A stretch of 46,672 bases of DNA from Terriglobales bacterium (lineage in GTDB: Bacteria; Acidobacteriota; Terriglobia; Terriglobales; Acidobacteriaceae). A program made the position numbers and the translations under genes. Below the pieces are notes generated by a model that made no database searches, was not told where the DNA came from, and saw only the letters and a program-made list of their open reading frames with translations. The DNA is taken from NCBI GenBank assembly GCA_035457425.1, contig DATIBR010000119.1, positions 1-46,672 on the forward strand, in the 5' to 3' direction. This document shows, piece by piece, positions 1 to 7,657 of the stretch; position 1 is the stretch's first letter; each line of letters starts with the position of its first letter.

Positions 1-1
1 G

Positions 2-214
2 GCGGCCATCCTGAAGCGCAACGGGATGAAGGACTGCGTCGCGGTCAGCGACCCGTACCACCTGTTCCGCATCCGGCAGATGCTGGAGCGCGAAGGCGTG
101 ACGGTGTATCCGTCACCGCGGCCGCAGGCGAAGCCGCTGGGATTCTGGGCAAGGAACGCAGCGGTGCTGCGCGAGGTGGTCAGCTACAGCGCGTGGAAGC
201 TCGGGTTGACGTAG
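2..214 (+). CDS. YdcF/SanA-like (DUF218) protein, C-terminal fragment
   Basis: This is the last 70 codons of a gene whose start lies before the window; the frame is open from base 2. The segment VSDPYHLFRIRQMLEREGV fits the C-terminal part of DUF218 (YdcF/ElyC/SanA) proteins, where a conserved Ser-x-x-[FY]H-x-x-R stretch precedes the last strand and helix. Members of that family are often membrane-anchored and linked to envelope or peptidoglycan functions, but the reaction is poorly defined. The TAG stop lies inside a strong palindrome (211-237) that probably ends transcription. The family call rests on a short stretch and is tentative. Confidence 0.6.
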   Translation, partial: AAILKRNGMKDCVAVSDPYHLFRIRQMLEREGVTVYPSPRPQAKPLGFWARNAAVLREVVSYSAWKLGLT

Positions 215-256
215 CGCGGGCGGGACGCCCGCGCTACCGCCGGCGAGCCGCCGGCG
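211..256. terminator. Two back-to-back hairpins between convergent genes
   Basis: Bases 211-237 form a perfect palindrome with 12-bp arms and a GGA loop. It overlaps the stop codon of the upstream gene. Bases 238-256 form a second stem (CGCCGGCG, AGC-type loop, complementary arm) ending directly at the stop of the minus-strand amidohydrolase. There is no good T-tract on the plus side. They could act as bidirectional terminators or belong to the dispersed palindromes seen elsewhere in the window. Confidence 0.55.
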
Positions 257-2215
257 CTACTTTCGTTTCAGGGCGAAGCTGAACCAGAGCGAGTTAGCGC
301 CGTTGTAGTGGACGCCGGAGCGCCTGGCGGGCTCGAACCCCATGCGCTCGACCTTGATGCTGCACTTCGCGCAGGGCTGGTCGAGCGGGATCTCGTAACG
401 GCCCAAGTACATCGTCTGCTTCTGTCCGACGACTTTGTTGGTGGGGTCGACGACCGAGACCATGACGCGGCCGAGCGGCCAGCCGTCCTCGTCGGTCACG
501 ACGCCCTGGATCTTGCCGCGCGGCGGCAGGCTGGAATCGCCGCCGGTGTACGCGGGACCGCGCAGCGGCCGCCCGCCGAGCTTTCCGGTGAGCTTGCCCT
601 GGTCGAGCTCGAGGACGCCGTTGACCAAGACGTACGCGATGCCCTTCGCCGGACGGTTGGGGTCTTCGAAGGTGGCGACGTCGATGACCGTGTCGGGGTC
701 GAAGATGGTGATGTCGGCGAAGTAGTCGGGCTTGAGCATGCCGCGGTCGACGAGCTTCACGCGCTGCGCGGCGAGCGAGGTCATCTTGCGGATGGCGTCT
801 TCCAGGCGCAGGACTTTTTCTTCGCGCACGTACTTGCCGAGGATGCGCGGGAAGGTGCCCCAGGCGCGGGGATGCGACTTCGATTCGCTGAGCGGGCCGG
901 TGGTGCTCTGGCCGCTGTAGTCGGTATCGACGGCGACCCAGGGCTGCTGCATCGCGAGGCGCACGTCGTCTTCCGACATGGAGAAGTAGACGGCGCCGGT
1001 GTTGTCGCGGTCGGCGATGACGAAGTCCATGAGCGCGTCGAGCGGATCCTTGTTCCACGCCTTGGCGATCTGCGCGACCGTCTGGCCTTCGAACTTCTTC
1101 AGCTCGGGGTTGAGCGTGGAGACGACCATGATGCCGTCGGGCCCGCCGGTGCCGCGCCACATGTTCTCGTCCTGGCCTTCGGGGCCGGTGAGCTCCTGGC
1201 GGATCTGCGCGCGGACCTTGGGGTCCTTGAGGCGCGCGACGAAGGCCTCCTGGCCGCCGGCGTGGAAGCTGGGCGGCACGGTCGCGCCGAGCGAGGTCGC
1301 GGCGGCGACGTAGGGATACTGATCGGCGGTGACGTCGAGGCCGGAAGCGCGCGCCTCCTCGACCTTGGCGATGATGCGCTTCATGCCGCCCCAGTTCTGC
1401 TTGCCGGAGAGCTTGAAGTGCCAGATCTCGACCGGGAGGCCGGCTTCGCGGCCGATGCGGAAGGCCTCGTCGAGCGCCTGGAGCTCGGTGTCGCCCTCGT
1501 TGCGGATGTGCGAGGAGTAGATGCCGCCGTGCTTCGCCGCGGCCCTGGCGAGGGTGATGAGCTCTGCCGTCGAGGCGTAGCTGGCGGGCGCGTAGATGAG
1601 CGAGGTGGAGAGACCGAGGGCGCCGTCGGTCATGGCGTTCTCCACGTACTCGACCATCTGCTTCATCTCTTCTTCGGTGGGAGCGCGGTTCTCCTTGCCG
1701 AGGACCATCTCGCGCACCTGCGTGGCGCCGACGTAGGTGCCGATGTTCACGCCCGAGCCCTGCTTCTCGAGGCGCTGGAAGTATTCGTCGAGGGTGCGCC
1801 AGTCGACGGTGAGCTTGTAGTGCTCGAGGAAGTCCCTGGCTTCGGAGATGGTGAAGTCGTTCTGCGGGGCGATGGATTCGCCCTCGCCGGTGATCTCGGT
1901 GGTGATGCCCTGGGTGACCTTGGATTCGACGCGCGGGTCGATGAGGACGGAGGTCTCGGACTGGCCGAGCATGTCGATGAAGCCGGGCGCGACGACGAGG
2001 CCCTTGGCGTCGATGGTGCGTTTCGCCGTCACGTTGGCGTCGGCGCGGCCGAGGAAGACGATGCGGTCGCCCACGACGCCGACGTCGGCGTAGAACCACG
2101 GGTTGCCGGAGCCGTCGACCACCTTGCCGTTGCGGATGAGGACGTCGTACTGGGGCGTCTGGCCGGCGGCCAGCAGGGAAGACAGGAGCAGTGCAAGAAG
2201 AGCGAGCTTTTTCAT
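257..2215 (-). CDS. Secreted amidohydrolase, N-acyl-D-amino-acid deacylase family, with C-terminal CarboxypepD_reg-like domain
   Basis: A 652-residue protein with a signal peptide (MKKLALLALLLSSLLAAGQ), so probably periplasmic. The amidohydrolase fold starts with YDVLIRNGKVVDGSGNPW. Metal-ligand-like motifs include SSHIRNEGD, EIWHFKLSG and AVDTDYSGQ, which correspond to the two His and the Asp of D-aminoacylases. The N-terminal HxH motif is replaced: PGFID is followed by MLGQSE. The Cys ligand region also differs (TTEITGEGES). The last ~90 residues (GKIQGVVTDEDGWPLGRV...) look like a carboxypeptidase-regulatory/Ig-like domain. I chose the ATG at 2215 because it begins the signal peptide; the frame stays open upstream to 2422, but that part overlaps the divergent gene. 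No clear ribosome binding site precedes the ATG. Substrate unknown. Confidence 0.85.
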   Translation of the reverse strand: MKKLALLALLLSSLLAAGQTPQYDVLIRNGKVVDGSGNPWFYADVGVVGDRIVFLGRADANVTAKRTIDAKGLVVAPGFIDMLGQSETSVLIDPRVESKVTQGITTEITGEGESIAPQNDFTISEARDFLEHYKLTVDWRTLDEYFQRLEKQGSGVNIGTYVGATQVREMVLGKENRAPTEEEMKQMVEYVENAMTDGALGLSTSLIYAPASYASTAELITLARAAAKHGGIYSSHIRNEGDTELQALDEAFRIGREAGLPVEIWHFKLSGKQNWGGMKRIIAKVEEARASGLDVTADQYPYVAAATSLGATVPPSFHAGGQEAFVARLKDPKVRAQIRQELTGPEGQDENMWRGTGGPDGIMVVSTLNPELKKFEGQTVAQIAKAWNKDPLDALMDFVIADRDNTGAVYFSMSEDDVRLAMQQPWVAVDTDYSGQSTTGPLSESKSHPRAWGTFPRILGKYVREEKVLRLEDAIRKMTSLAAQRVKLVDRGMLKPDYFADITIFDPDTVIDVATFEDPNRPAKGIAYVLVNGVLELDQGKLTGKLGGRPLRGPAYTGGDSSLPPRGKIQGVVTDEDGWPLGRVMVSVVDPTNKVVGQKQTMYLGRYEIPLDQPCAKCSIKVERMGFEPARRSGVHYNGANSLWFSFALKRK

Positions 2216-2223
2216 GGCGGCAC

Positions 2224-2231
2224 AGTATAAT
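2224..2231. promoter_or_regulatory. Overlapping -10-like boxes between divergent genes
   Basis: TATAAT (2226-2231) reads toward the small plus-strand gene at 2253. TATACT, on the complementary strand at 2224-2229, reads toward the amidohydrolase. No good -35 box is seen for either. The amidohydrolase ATG is only 9 nt from its -10 box, so its mRNA would be nearly leaderless if this box is used. Confidence 0.4.
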
Positions 2232-2252
2232 CCGCGCGTTTGGAGGTCGAAC

Positions 2253-2450
2253 ATGGACAGCGGCGACGACAGACAGAAAGTAGTGGCACTCATGACGGCG
2301 GTACTGCTCTCCGGCAGGGCAGTGGCGGCGGGCGCGAAGGGGCAGAAGGACATCGACGGTGCGGTCGAGACAGCGTACCGGATCTGGACGTCGGTGAAGT
2401 GGCACGAGACCGACGCGATCAAGAAGATGGCGGCGGCGGCGAACCGGTGA
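2253..2450 (+). CDS. Small hypothetical protein (65 aa)
   Basis: A 65-residue frame starting MDSGDDRQKVVALMTAVLL. It is preceded by GGAGG with about 7 nt spacing and by a TATAAT box, which supports translation. A hydrophobic stretch (residues 10-26) could be a membrane segment or an uncleaved signal. The rest (DIDGAVETAYRIWTSVKWH) is amphipathic. It ends ...KKMAAAANR. Degenerate copies of that 3' end follow downstream (2504-2520 and 2707-2725). I recognise no family. It is divergent from the amidohydrolase. Confidence 0.4.
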   Translation: MDSGDDRQKVVALMTAVLLSGRAVAAGAKGQKDIDGAVETAYRIWTSVKWHETDAIKKMAAAANR

Positions 2451-2848
2451 AGCAGCGATTAGCGATCAGCGGTTAGCGTTCGCTGCCTAGAACAAACAAA
2501 GGACGGCGGCGAACCGGTAGGGGCGGCGATCCTCGTCTTGAAGGGGCTGCGGTTTGGCGCAGCTAAGAAGCGGGCGAAAGAGCGTGTCGTCGGCTAAAGC
2601 CGACTCTTCCTTCATGCCGAGTCTTGACGGCGCGGCTGAAGCCGCGCCCCTTCAAGCCTGACTCGCCTCGCTCAGCTAGAAGAGACAGAGCATGGCAGCG
2701 AAGAGGGCGGCGGCGAACCGGTAGGGCGGCATCGTCGCGGGTGAGATCCTTCGCGCGCTGCGCGCGCTCAGGATGACACTCACGGAAGAGTTGGATCAGT
2801 ACAGGCAGAGCACGGCCGCGAAGACGGCGGCGGCGGCGGTAATAGAAG
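2451..2848. other. Intergenic region with repeats, no convincing gene
   Basis: Between the small ORF and the DUF92 gene. It holds two degenerate copies of the preceding ORF's 3' end (CGGCGGCGAACCGGTAG at 2504-2520 and again at 2709-2725) and a weaker copy near 2813-2840. It also holds a composite palindromic element (2537-2656) and a REP-like piece ending CTCAGGATGACA near 2778. No ribosome binding site with a sensible frame was found. Confidence 0.6.
2537..2656. repeat. Composite palindromic element (GGCTnAAGCC family)
   Basis: The ends CTTGAAGGGG (2537-2546) and CCCCTTCAAG (2647-2656) are a perfect inverted repeat. Inside are two compact hairpins: GTCGGCTAAAGCCGAC (2589-2604) and a 9-bp-arm stem with GGCT-GA-AGCC core (2629-2648). 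The same core occurs at 5381, 5420, 8971, 9014 and 39205. Confidence 0.7.
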
Positions 2849-3673
2849 TCAGTCGGCCAACGCCGCGAACGAGAGCAGGAGCGCCGCGACTGCCGACGTG
2901 CTGAGCAGGTTCACGGCGTCGTTGTTGAGCCATCCGCGCCGCTCGAGGGTCGCGCCGAGCAGACTGTCGACGAATGTGCCGAACAGCGCTGCGAGTGAAT
3001 AGAAGGGAACTCCCGGCCACTCCAGTCCGGTGTCGAGCACGGCAGCGAGCGCGACGGTCGAGCTCGCAGCGACCAGAGCTGCGATGGTCCCCAGGAGACT
3101 GACGCCGCCATCGGTGCCCGGCGTAACGGGTCGAAGCGAGGTAATGAGCACCGTCTTGCCGCCGAATGCCTTGCCGATCTCGCTAGCGCAGGTATCGGCG
3201 GCAGCCTCGGCCAGCACGACCAGCGCCACCCCGGTAGCGACGAGCGCGAAGTCCAACCCCAGCGGGAGCGCCAGCAGGATCGCTCCGACGCCGAGATTCG
3301 CCACCACCTGCGAGGCGGTGCGCCCGCCCTGGGGTTCCGCCAGGCCACGCTCCTGCTTGTGCGTGTGTCCGGCGCGCGTCGCCGCCCACGTAAGCGCAAA
3401 GACGAAGAACAGGACCTCGAACATGTGGCGGTTCACGTTGGCATAAAGCGTGAACGCGATGCCGAAACCAGCCAGCGCGCCGGAGACGGTGACCGCACGC
3501 CACAGCCACGCCAGCACGGCAAAACCTGCGGCGACGGCGGCCGGAACCAACAGGTCCCTGAGTGGTAAATACCGCCAGAAAATGACGGTGAGCGCCGCCG
3601 GGGCCAGTCCTATAATCACGGCGCAGGCCTGGTAGGCCGTGCTGCGCCCAGCCGGATTTTGCGCTGTTGGCAT
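2849..3673 (-). CDS. DUF92 family integral membrane protein
   Basis: A 274-residue protein with several hydrophobic helices. It shows the DUF92/TMEM19 signature set: R-x-A-S-Q-V-x-x-N (near residue 125), LAEAAADTCASEIGKAFGG, PGTDGGVSLLGT, GTFVDSLLGATLE and GWLNNDAVN near the C-terminus. Plant and cyanobacterial members (VTE6) act as phytyl-phosphate kinases in isoprenoid salvage; whether this protein does so is unknown. Start: the ATG at 3673 begins MPTAQNPAG just before the first hydrophobic segment; no strong ribosome binding site is visible. It is divergent from ku with about 120 bp between them. Confidence 0.85.
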   Translation of the reverse strand: MPTAQNPAGRSTAYQACAVIIGLAPAALTVIFWRYLPLRDLLVPAAVAAGFAVLAWLWRAVTVSGALAGFGIAFTLYANVNRHMFEVLFFVFALTWAATRAGHTHKQERGLAEPQGGRTASQVVANLGVGAILLALPLGLDFALVATGVALVVLAEAAADTCASEIGKAFGGKTVLITSLRPVTPGTDGGVSLLGTIAALVAASSTVALAAVLDTGLEWPGVPFYSLAALFGTFVDSLLGATLERRGWLNNDAVNLLSTSAVAALLLSFAALAD

Positions 3674-3794
3674 GTCGTCGGGGGGGTCCCGGTGGCAGCA
3701 CCGGTTCGAGTGCAGCGCATCCTAGCAGACATCCCCTGTAATACGCCCTAGCGTCCGCCGCGGCGGACGACGACGACAATTCAAGGTGGGAACC

Positions 3795-4664
3795 ATGGCT
3801 TCGTCCGTGTGGACCGGCTATTTGACCTTTGGCTTGATCTCGATGCCCGTGCGGCTGTTCTCGGGCGCGCGCGGCACGCGCGTGTCGTTCAACATGCTGC
3901 ATCGCGAGGACCATGCGCGCGTGAAGCAGCAGATGATCTGCTCGGAAGACGGGCAGGTGCTGACCCGCGACGACGTGGTGAAAGGCTACGAGTTCCGCAA
4001 GGGCGAGTACGTGGTGATCGAGCCCGACGACATCAAGCGCATCGAGCCCAAGACCGCCAAGGCGATGGAGATCCTGGAGTTCGTCCCGGCGGACCAGATC
4101 GACCCCATCTACTTCGAGTCGTCGTACTACCTGATGCCGGAGGAGGCGGGCCGGCGCCCGTACGCGCTGCTGGTGAAGGCGCTGGAGGAGAGCGAGTACG
4201 TGGCGATCGCGAAGCTGGCGATGCACAACCGCGAGTACACCGTGTTCCTGCGGCCCTACAAAGGCGGCATGCTGCTCGAGACCATGTATTACAAGGACGA
4301 GGTGCGCGAGGTCGAAGGCTTCGGCGAGACCAAGGACGTGCAGGTGAAGGAAGCCGAGGTGAAGGTCGCGCACCAGCTCATCGAGGCGCTCTCGGGCGAT
4401 TGGGACCCGGAGAAGTACTACGACACCTTCGAAGCCAACGTGAAGCAGCTCATCAAGGCGAAGCTCGAGGGCAAGGAAGTGACCGCGGTCGAGAGGCCGG
4501 CGAAGCCGGGCAAGGTGGTGGACCTGATGGCCGCGCTCAAGCAGAGCCTGGACCAGATGGAAAAGAAGAAGCCGCGGCGCGTGGAAGCCTCGCAGGCGGA
4601 GAACGTGGTGCAGATCTCCGGCGGCGGCGCGAAGAAGAAGGCCGGGAAGCGACGGACGGCGTGA
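3795..4664 (+). CDS. ku: Ku protein (non-homologous end joining)
   Basis: A 289-residue bacterial Ku homodimer subunit, which binds DNA ends and recruits LigD for double-strand break repair. The N-terminus SVWTGYLTFGLISMPVRLF and the core blocks FNMLHREDHARVKQQM, YEFRKGEYVVIEPDDI, DPIYFESSYYLMPEE and GGMLLETMYYKDEVR are characteristic. The Lys-rich tail after residue ~255 (KKKPRR, KKKAGKRRTA) fits the basic C-terminal extensions that aid DNA binding. The ATG at 3795 is preferred over the in-frame GTG at 3786 because AAGGTGGG sits about 5 nt upstream of the ATG. No ligD is in the window. Confidence 0.97.
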   Translation: MASSVWTGYLTFGLISMPVRLFSGARGTRVSFNMLHREDHARVKQQMICSEDGQVLTRDDVVKGYEFRKGEYVVIEPDDIKRIEPKTAKAMEILEFVPADQIDPIYFESSYYLMPEEAGRRPYALLVKALEESEYVAIAKLAMHNREYTVFLRPYKGGMLLETMYYKDEVREVEGFGETKDVQVKEAEVKVAHQLIEALSGDWDPEKYYDTFEANVKQLIKAKLEGKEVTAVERPAKPGKVVDLMAALKQSLDQMEKKKPRRVEASQAENVVQISGGGAKKKAGKRRTA

Positions 4665-4701
4665 GGCAGTCCACAGTCCACAGGGGCCGGGCGGTACGGG
4701 C

Positions 4702-5205
4702 CTAGCGATGCGGCAGGTCGGTGAGCTGGCGGCTGGAGAAAGTGCGGCCGAGCTGAGAGGTGTCGGTTTCCACCAGTGGCTGCTCTGTGAGCGTCGGGCC
4801 GCCCTCCATGTTCTCCATGTCGATCTTGAGCTCAAGCATCATCTTCACACTCTGGCCGGGCTGAAGCGTCAATCTGCTCTTCGGTGACTTGAATCCCGAA
4901 GACCTCACGTCGATCACATAGTCGCCCGGGGGAAGATGCGCGAGGTGAGCCTCTCCGCAGTCGTCGGTCCGTCCGGCATAGGTCCTATCGCCCGCGACCG
5001 TCTTGAGGGTGACATCCGCCCTGCCGACCACGGCGCGCTGTTGATCCACCAACATGAGTAGAAGATCAGCGTCGGACCGTTGGGTTTGAGTGTGGACCGC
5101 CACTAGCTGGCGCGGCAGCGGCCGGGTCGCGCAGCCGGCGAGGGAGGCTGCCAGCACCGTGCTGAGGAGGACGACGACGGTGGTTTTTTGAGAGAGCAAG
5201 GTCAT
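4702..5205 (-). CDS. Lipoprotein with carboxypeptidase-regulatory-like domain and truncated plug-like tail
   Basis: A 167-residue protein with a lipoprotein signal (TTVVVLLSTVLAASLAGC), predicted to be lipidated at the Cys. Residues ~50-130 form a CarboxypepD_reg/Cna-B-like beta-sandwich (VTLKTVAGDRTYAGRTDD, LPPGDYVIDVRSSGFKS). The tail VETDTSQLGRTFSSRQLTDLPHR resembles the junction in acidobacterial TonB-dependent receptors where such a domain leads into the plug (typically ...LPLNGR). It stops exactly there. The gene may be a fragment of such a receptor or an independent small lipoprotein. It is convergent with ku (37 bp apart). Confidence 0.75.
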   Translation of the reverse strand: MTLLSQKTTVVVLLSTVLAASLAGCATRPLPRQLVAVHTQTQRSDADLLLMLVDQQRAVVGRADVTLKTVAGDRTYAGRTDDCGEAHLAHLPPGDYVIDVRSSGFKSPKSRLTLQPGQSVKMMLELKIDMENMEGGPTLTEQPLVETDTSQLGRTFSSRQLTDLPHR

Positions 5206-5271
5206 GGCGAGGTCCTCAGGGAAGAGAACGCCGGCGTGCGGGTAGCTTGCAGGGAAAATTCCAAGGCGTGG

Positions 5272-5330
5272 TCCCTCGACTCGCGCTCCCTCGTCCTGCG
5301 GACTCGGCTCGCGCTTCGCTCGGGATGACA
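5272..5330 (+). repeat. REP-like element, termini TCCCTCGACTCG ... GCTCGGGATGACA
   Basis: The termini match, in opposite orientation, those of the element at 42719-42773, while the centres differ. Such elements with conserved ends and variable palindromic centres are dispersed in many genomes. No mobility gene is in the window. Confidence 0.6.
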
Positions 5331-5380
5331 GAGGAACAGGAGCCGCGAACAGGGAAGGGTTTGCAGGGGTTCCTTGTGCC

Positions 5381-5437
5381 GTCGGCTAAAGCCGACTCGG
5401 CATGAGGAATGGCGCTGACGCGGGGCTGAAGCCCCGC
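5381..5437. repeat. Paired GGCTnAAGCC hairpins
   Basis: GTCGGCTAAAGCCGAC at 5381-5396 is identical to the one at 2589-2604. GCGGGGCTGAAGCCCCGC lies at 5420-5437. They lie after the stop of the minus-strand DUF885 gene and may terminate its transcript. Confidence 0.65.
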
Positions 5438-5459
5438 TCTTCCACCGGAGCAGCCCGCA

Positions 5460-7259
5460 TCAGTGAGTGTCGGTTGAGGCAGCCTTCTTGACGGGCTTCT
5501 TTTTCGCGGCGAGCCACTGGTCGACGTTGCGCTCGACGAGGTCGAGCGGGAGGGCGCCGGAGCCGAGCACGACGTCGTGGAATTCGCGGATGTCGAACTG
5601 GTCGCCCAGCTCGCGCTTGGCGCGGGCGCGCAGCTCCTGGAACTTGAGCTCGCCGATCTTGTAGGCGAGCGCCTGGCCGGGCCAGGCGATGTAACGGTCG
5701 ATCTCGTTGGTGACGTCGAGCTCGGTCTTGGCGGCGTTGTCCATGAAGTAGTCGATGGCGCGCTGGCGGTCCCACTTCATGGAGTGCATGCCGGTATCGA
5801 CGACCAGGCGCACGGCGCGCCACATCTCGTAGGTGAGCTGGCCGAACTTGGCGTAGGGGTCCTTGTAGAGGCCCATGTCCTCGCCGAGCGATTCGGCGTA
5901 GAGTCCCCAGCCCTCGACGAAGGCGGTGTAGCCGCCGTAGCGGCGGAACTTGGGGATCTCGCCGAGCTCCATGGCGCGGGCGATCTGCAGATGGTGTCCG
6001 GGAACGGACTCGTGGAGCGAGAGCGCCATCATCTCCCACTTGGGGCGGGTCTCGGGCTTATAGAGGTTCACGTAGTAGGTGCCGGCGCGGGAGCCGTCGG
6101 CAGCGGGCTGGTTGTAGTAGGCGGTGGTGGTGTCGGGCGCGGCGGCGGCGGGGATGGGCTCGACGCCGTAGGGAGCGCGCGGGAGCGTGCGGAATACCTT
6201 CACCAGCTTGGGATCGATCTCCTTGGCCATGGCGCGGTAGGCCTGGAGGAGCGCGTCGCCGTTCGGGTAGTAGAACTTCGGGTCGGTGCGCAGGTAGTGG
6301 AAGAACTCCTGGCGCGTGCCGTGGAAGCCGACCTGGTCCATGACCTTCTGCATCTCGGCGAGGATGCGGGCGACTTCCTTCAACCCGATCTCGTGGATCT
6401 GCTGGGGCGTGAGGTCGGTGGTGGTAAAGCGGCGGGCGCGTTCGGCGTACATTTCCTGGCCCATCGGCATCTGCCAGGCGCCGACCTGATCGAAGCAGGC
6501 AGGGAAGTATTCGTCCACGAAGAACTGCTTGAACTTGCGGAAGGCGGGCACGATGCCATCGGCGATGGCTTGCCTGGCCGCGTTGCGCAGGCGTTGCTGG
6601 TCGGGGGGCGCGACGTTCTTCGACATCTCGCGGAAGGGCTTGTAGAAGCCGCTTTGCGCGGGGTCGTCGACGATCTGGTGGTCGATCTGCGCGAGGATGC
6701 GCTGCATGATGACTTTCGGCTGCACCATGCGGACCTTCATGCCTTCGCGCATGAGCGCGATGTTCTGGTCGAGGTAGGCGGGGAAGGCCTTCAGGCGCGC
6801 GACCCAGTCTTCGTAGTCCTTCAGGGTCTCGAACCGCAGGTTGTCGGCGAGCTCGTCCTCGGTCTGCGGACCGCCGCGCTGGTTCAGCGGGACCAGGTAC
6901 CAGCGGTACTTGTGCTCGGCGATGCCCTGCTCGTAGTCCTTCCGGAAGAGGTCGTAGTCGAGCTGGTCGGCGGGGGAGAGCTGCGCGCGCGCGATGCCCT
7001 TGAGCTTCGCGAGCACGGCGAGGTCGTGCTGGTGGCGGCGCTCGATGGCGGCCAGGCTCACGTCTTCCCAGCGATCGTTCCAGCGGCGGTCGCCCATGGT
7101 GGAGGCCCAAGTGGGGTTCTGCTCCATGGCGTAGTCCCACTCGGCGTCGAAGAGCTGGTGGAGCGCCTGGGAGGTGGAGGCGCGGGGCGCCTGGGATCTC
7201 GCGGGCACGCTGGAAACAAGGATGGAGAGGAACAGGAATGCGACGAGCCGTCGGCGCAT
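5460..7259 (-). CDS. Secreted DUF885 family hydrolase/metallopeptidase-like protein
   Basis: A 599-residue protein with signal peptide MRRRLVAFLFLSILVSSVPARSQ. DUF885 proteins are alpha-helical with a metallopeptidase-like HE-x-x-PGHH motif, here ALSLHESVPGHHLQIA, followed by FVEGWGLYAESLGEDMG, which supplies the downstream Glu. DTTTAYYNQP and GQALAYKIGELKFQELR are also typical blocks. The start at 7259 has GGAGG (complement of 7266-7270) about 6 nt upstream; an ATG five codons earlier lacks this spacing. Substrate unknown; probably a periplasmic peptidase-like enzyme. The Lys-rich C-terminus (AAKKKPVKKAAS) is unusual. Confidence 0.9.
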   Translation of the reverse strand: MRRRLVAFLFLSILVSSVPARSQAPRASTSQALHQLFDAEWDYAMEQNPTWASTMGDRRWNDRWEDVSLAAIERRHQHDLAVLAKLKGIARAQLSPADQLDYDLFRKDYEQGIAEHKYRWYLVPLNQRGGPQTEDELADNLRFETLKDYEDWVARLKAFPAYLDQNIALMREGMKVRMVQPKVIMQRILAQIDHQIVDDPAQSGFYKPFREMSKNVAPPDQQRLRNAARQAIADGIVPAFRKFKQFFVDEYFPACFDQVGAWQMPMGQEMYAERARRFTTTDLTPQQIHEIGLKEVARILAEMQKVMDQVGFHGTRQEFFHYLRTDPKFYYPNGDALLQAYRAMAKEIDPKLVKVFRTLPRAPYGVEPIPAAAAPDTTTAYYNQPAADGSRAGTYYVNLYKPETRPKWEMMALSLHESVPGHHLQIARAMELGEIPKFRRYGGYTAFVEGWGLYAESLGEDMGLYKDPYAKFGQLTYEMWRAVRLVVDTGMHSMKWDRQRAIDYFMDNAAKTELDVTNEIDRYIAWPGQALAYKIGELKFQELRARAKRELGDQFDIREFHDVVLGSGALPLDLVERNVDQWLAAKKKPVKKAASTDTH

Positions 7260-7657
7260 GGGAAGCCTCCGCAAGGACGGGATGGAGAGGTACAGGATAC
7301 TAGGGATGGACGCTCGCGGCGGTCGAAGCGTGAAGTTGGGATATGCTGGTGGGATGAAGTTGGAAGCGATGATAGGCCTGCTCGCGGGTGGGTAGCACCA
7401 GCCGTGCGGCGGGGCCTTATAAGCCTCGGAAACGCCAGATCAGCGTGCCGGGAGGGGGCAGCACCCTCACCCACCACCAAACCAGCGAGTGAGCGCTGAA
7501 GCGCTCCGTCCTGCCGGCGGAAGCCGGCGCCGCGCGAGACGGCGCCTCGGTTCCAAGTAGCGCGTTCGGCAGACTCCGATTACAATCGGTGTCTCCCCTC
7601 GCGGTAGCAGCGTCACTAATAGAAGTGTGTCCGGGAGCAGATCCCGGCGGAGCAGGA
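7260..7657. other. Intergenic region between divergent genes
   Basis: A stem with GGCGCCG arms and a 7-nt loop lies at 7526-7546. A TACAAT box at 7581-7586, without a matching -35, may serve the downstream lipoprotein gene. On the other strand a TAGTAT near 7299-7304 may serve the DUF885 gene. No RNA gene or credible protein was recognised. Confidence 0.5.

Larger units (their letters stand above)
5206..5459. other. Repeat-rich intergenic region
   Basis: It contains no credible gene. It holds a REP-like element (5272-5330) and two GGCTnAAGCC hairpins (5381-5396, 5420-5437), directly downstream of the DUF885 gene. Confidence 0.6.

Noticed and set aside
308-2230. Long open frame on the plus strand opposite the amidohydrolase
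   Set aside because: Antisense shadow in high-GC DNA; the minus-strand protein has a signal peptide and family motifs, while this translation is low-complexity and matches nothing.
2216-2422. Upstream extension of the amidohydrolase frame
   Set aside because: It would place 69 residues before a clear signal peptide and overlap the divergent ORF with its own ribosome binding site.
5577-7499. Long plus-strand open frame opposite the DUF885 gene
   Set aside because: Shadow frame of Gly/Val/Glu repeats; the minus strand has the signal peptide, ribosome binding site and HExxPGHH motif.
7260-7657. Possible tRNA or riboswitch in the gap
   Set aside because: Only short stems were found; no cloverleaf or known riboswitch core could be assembled.
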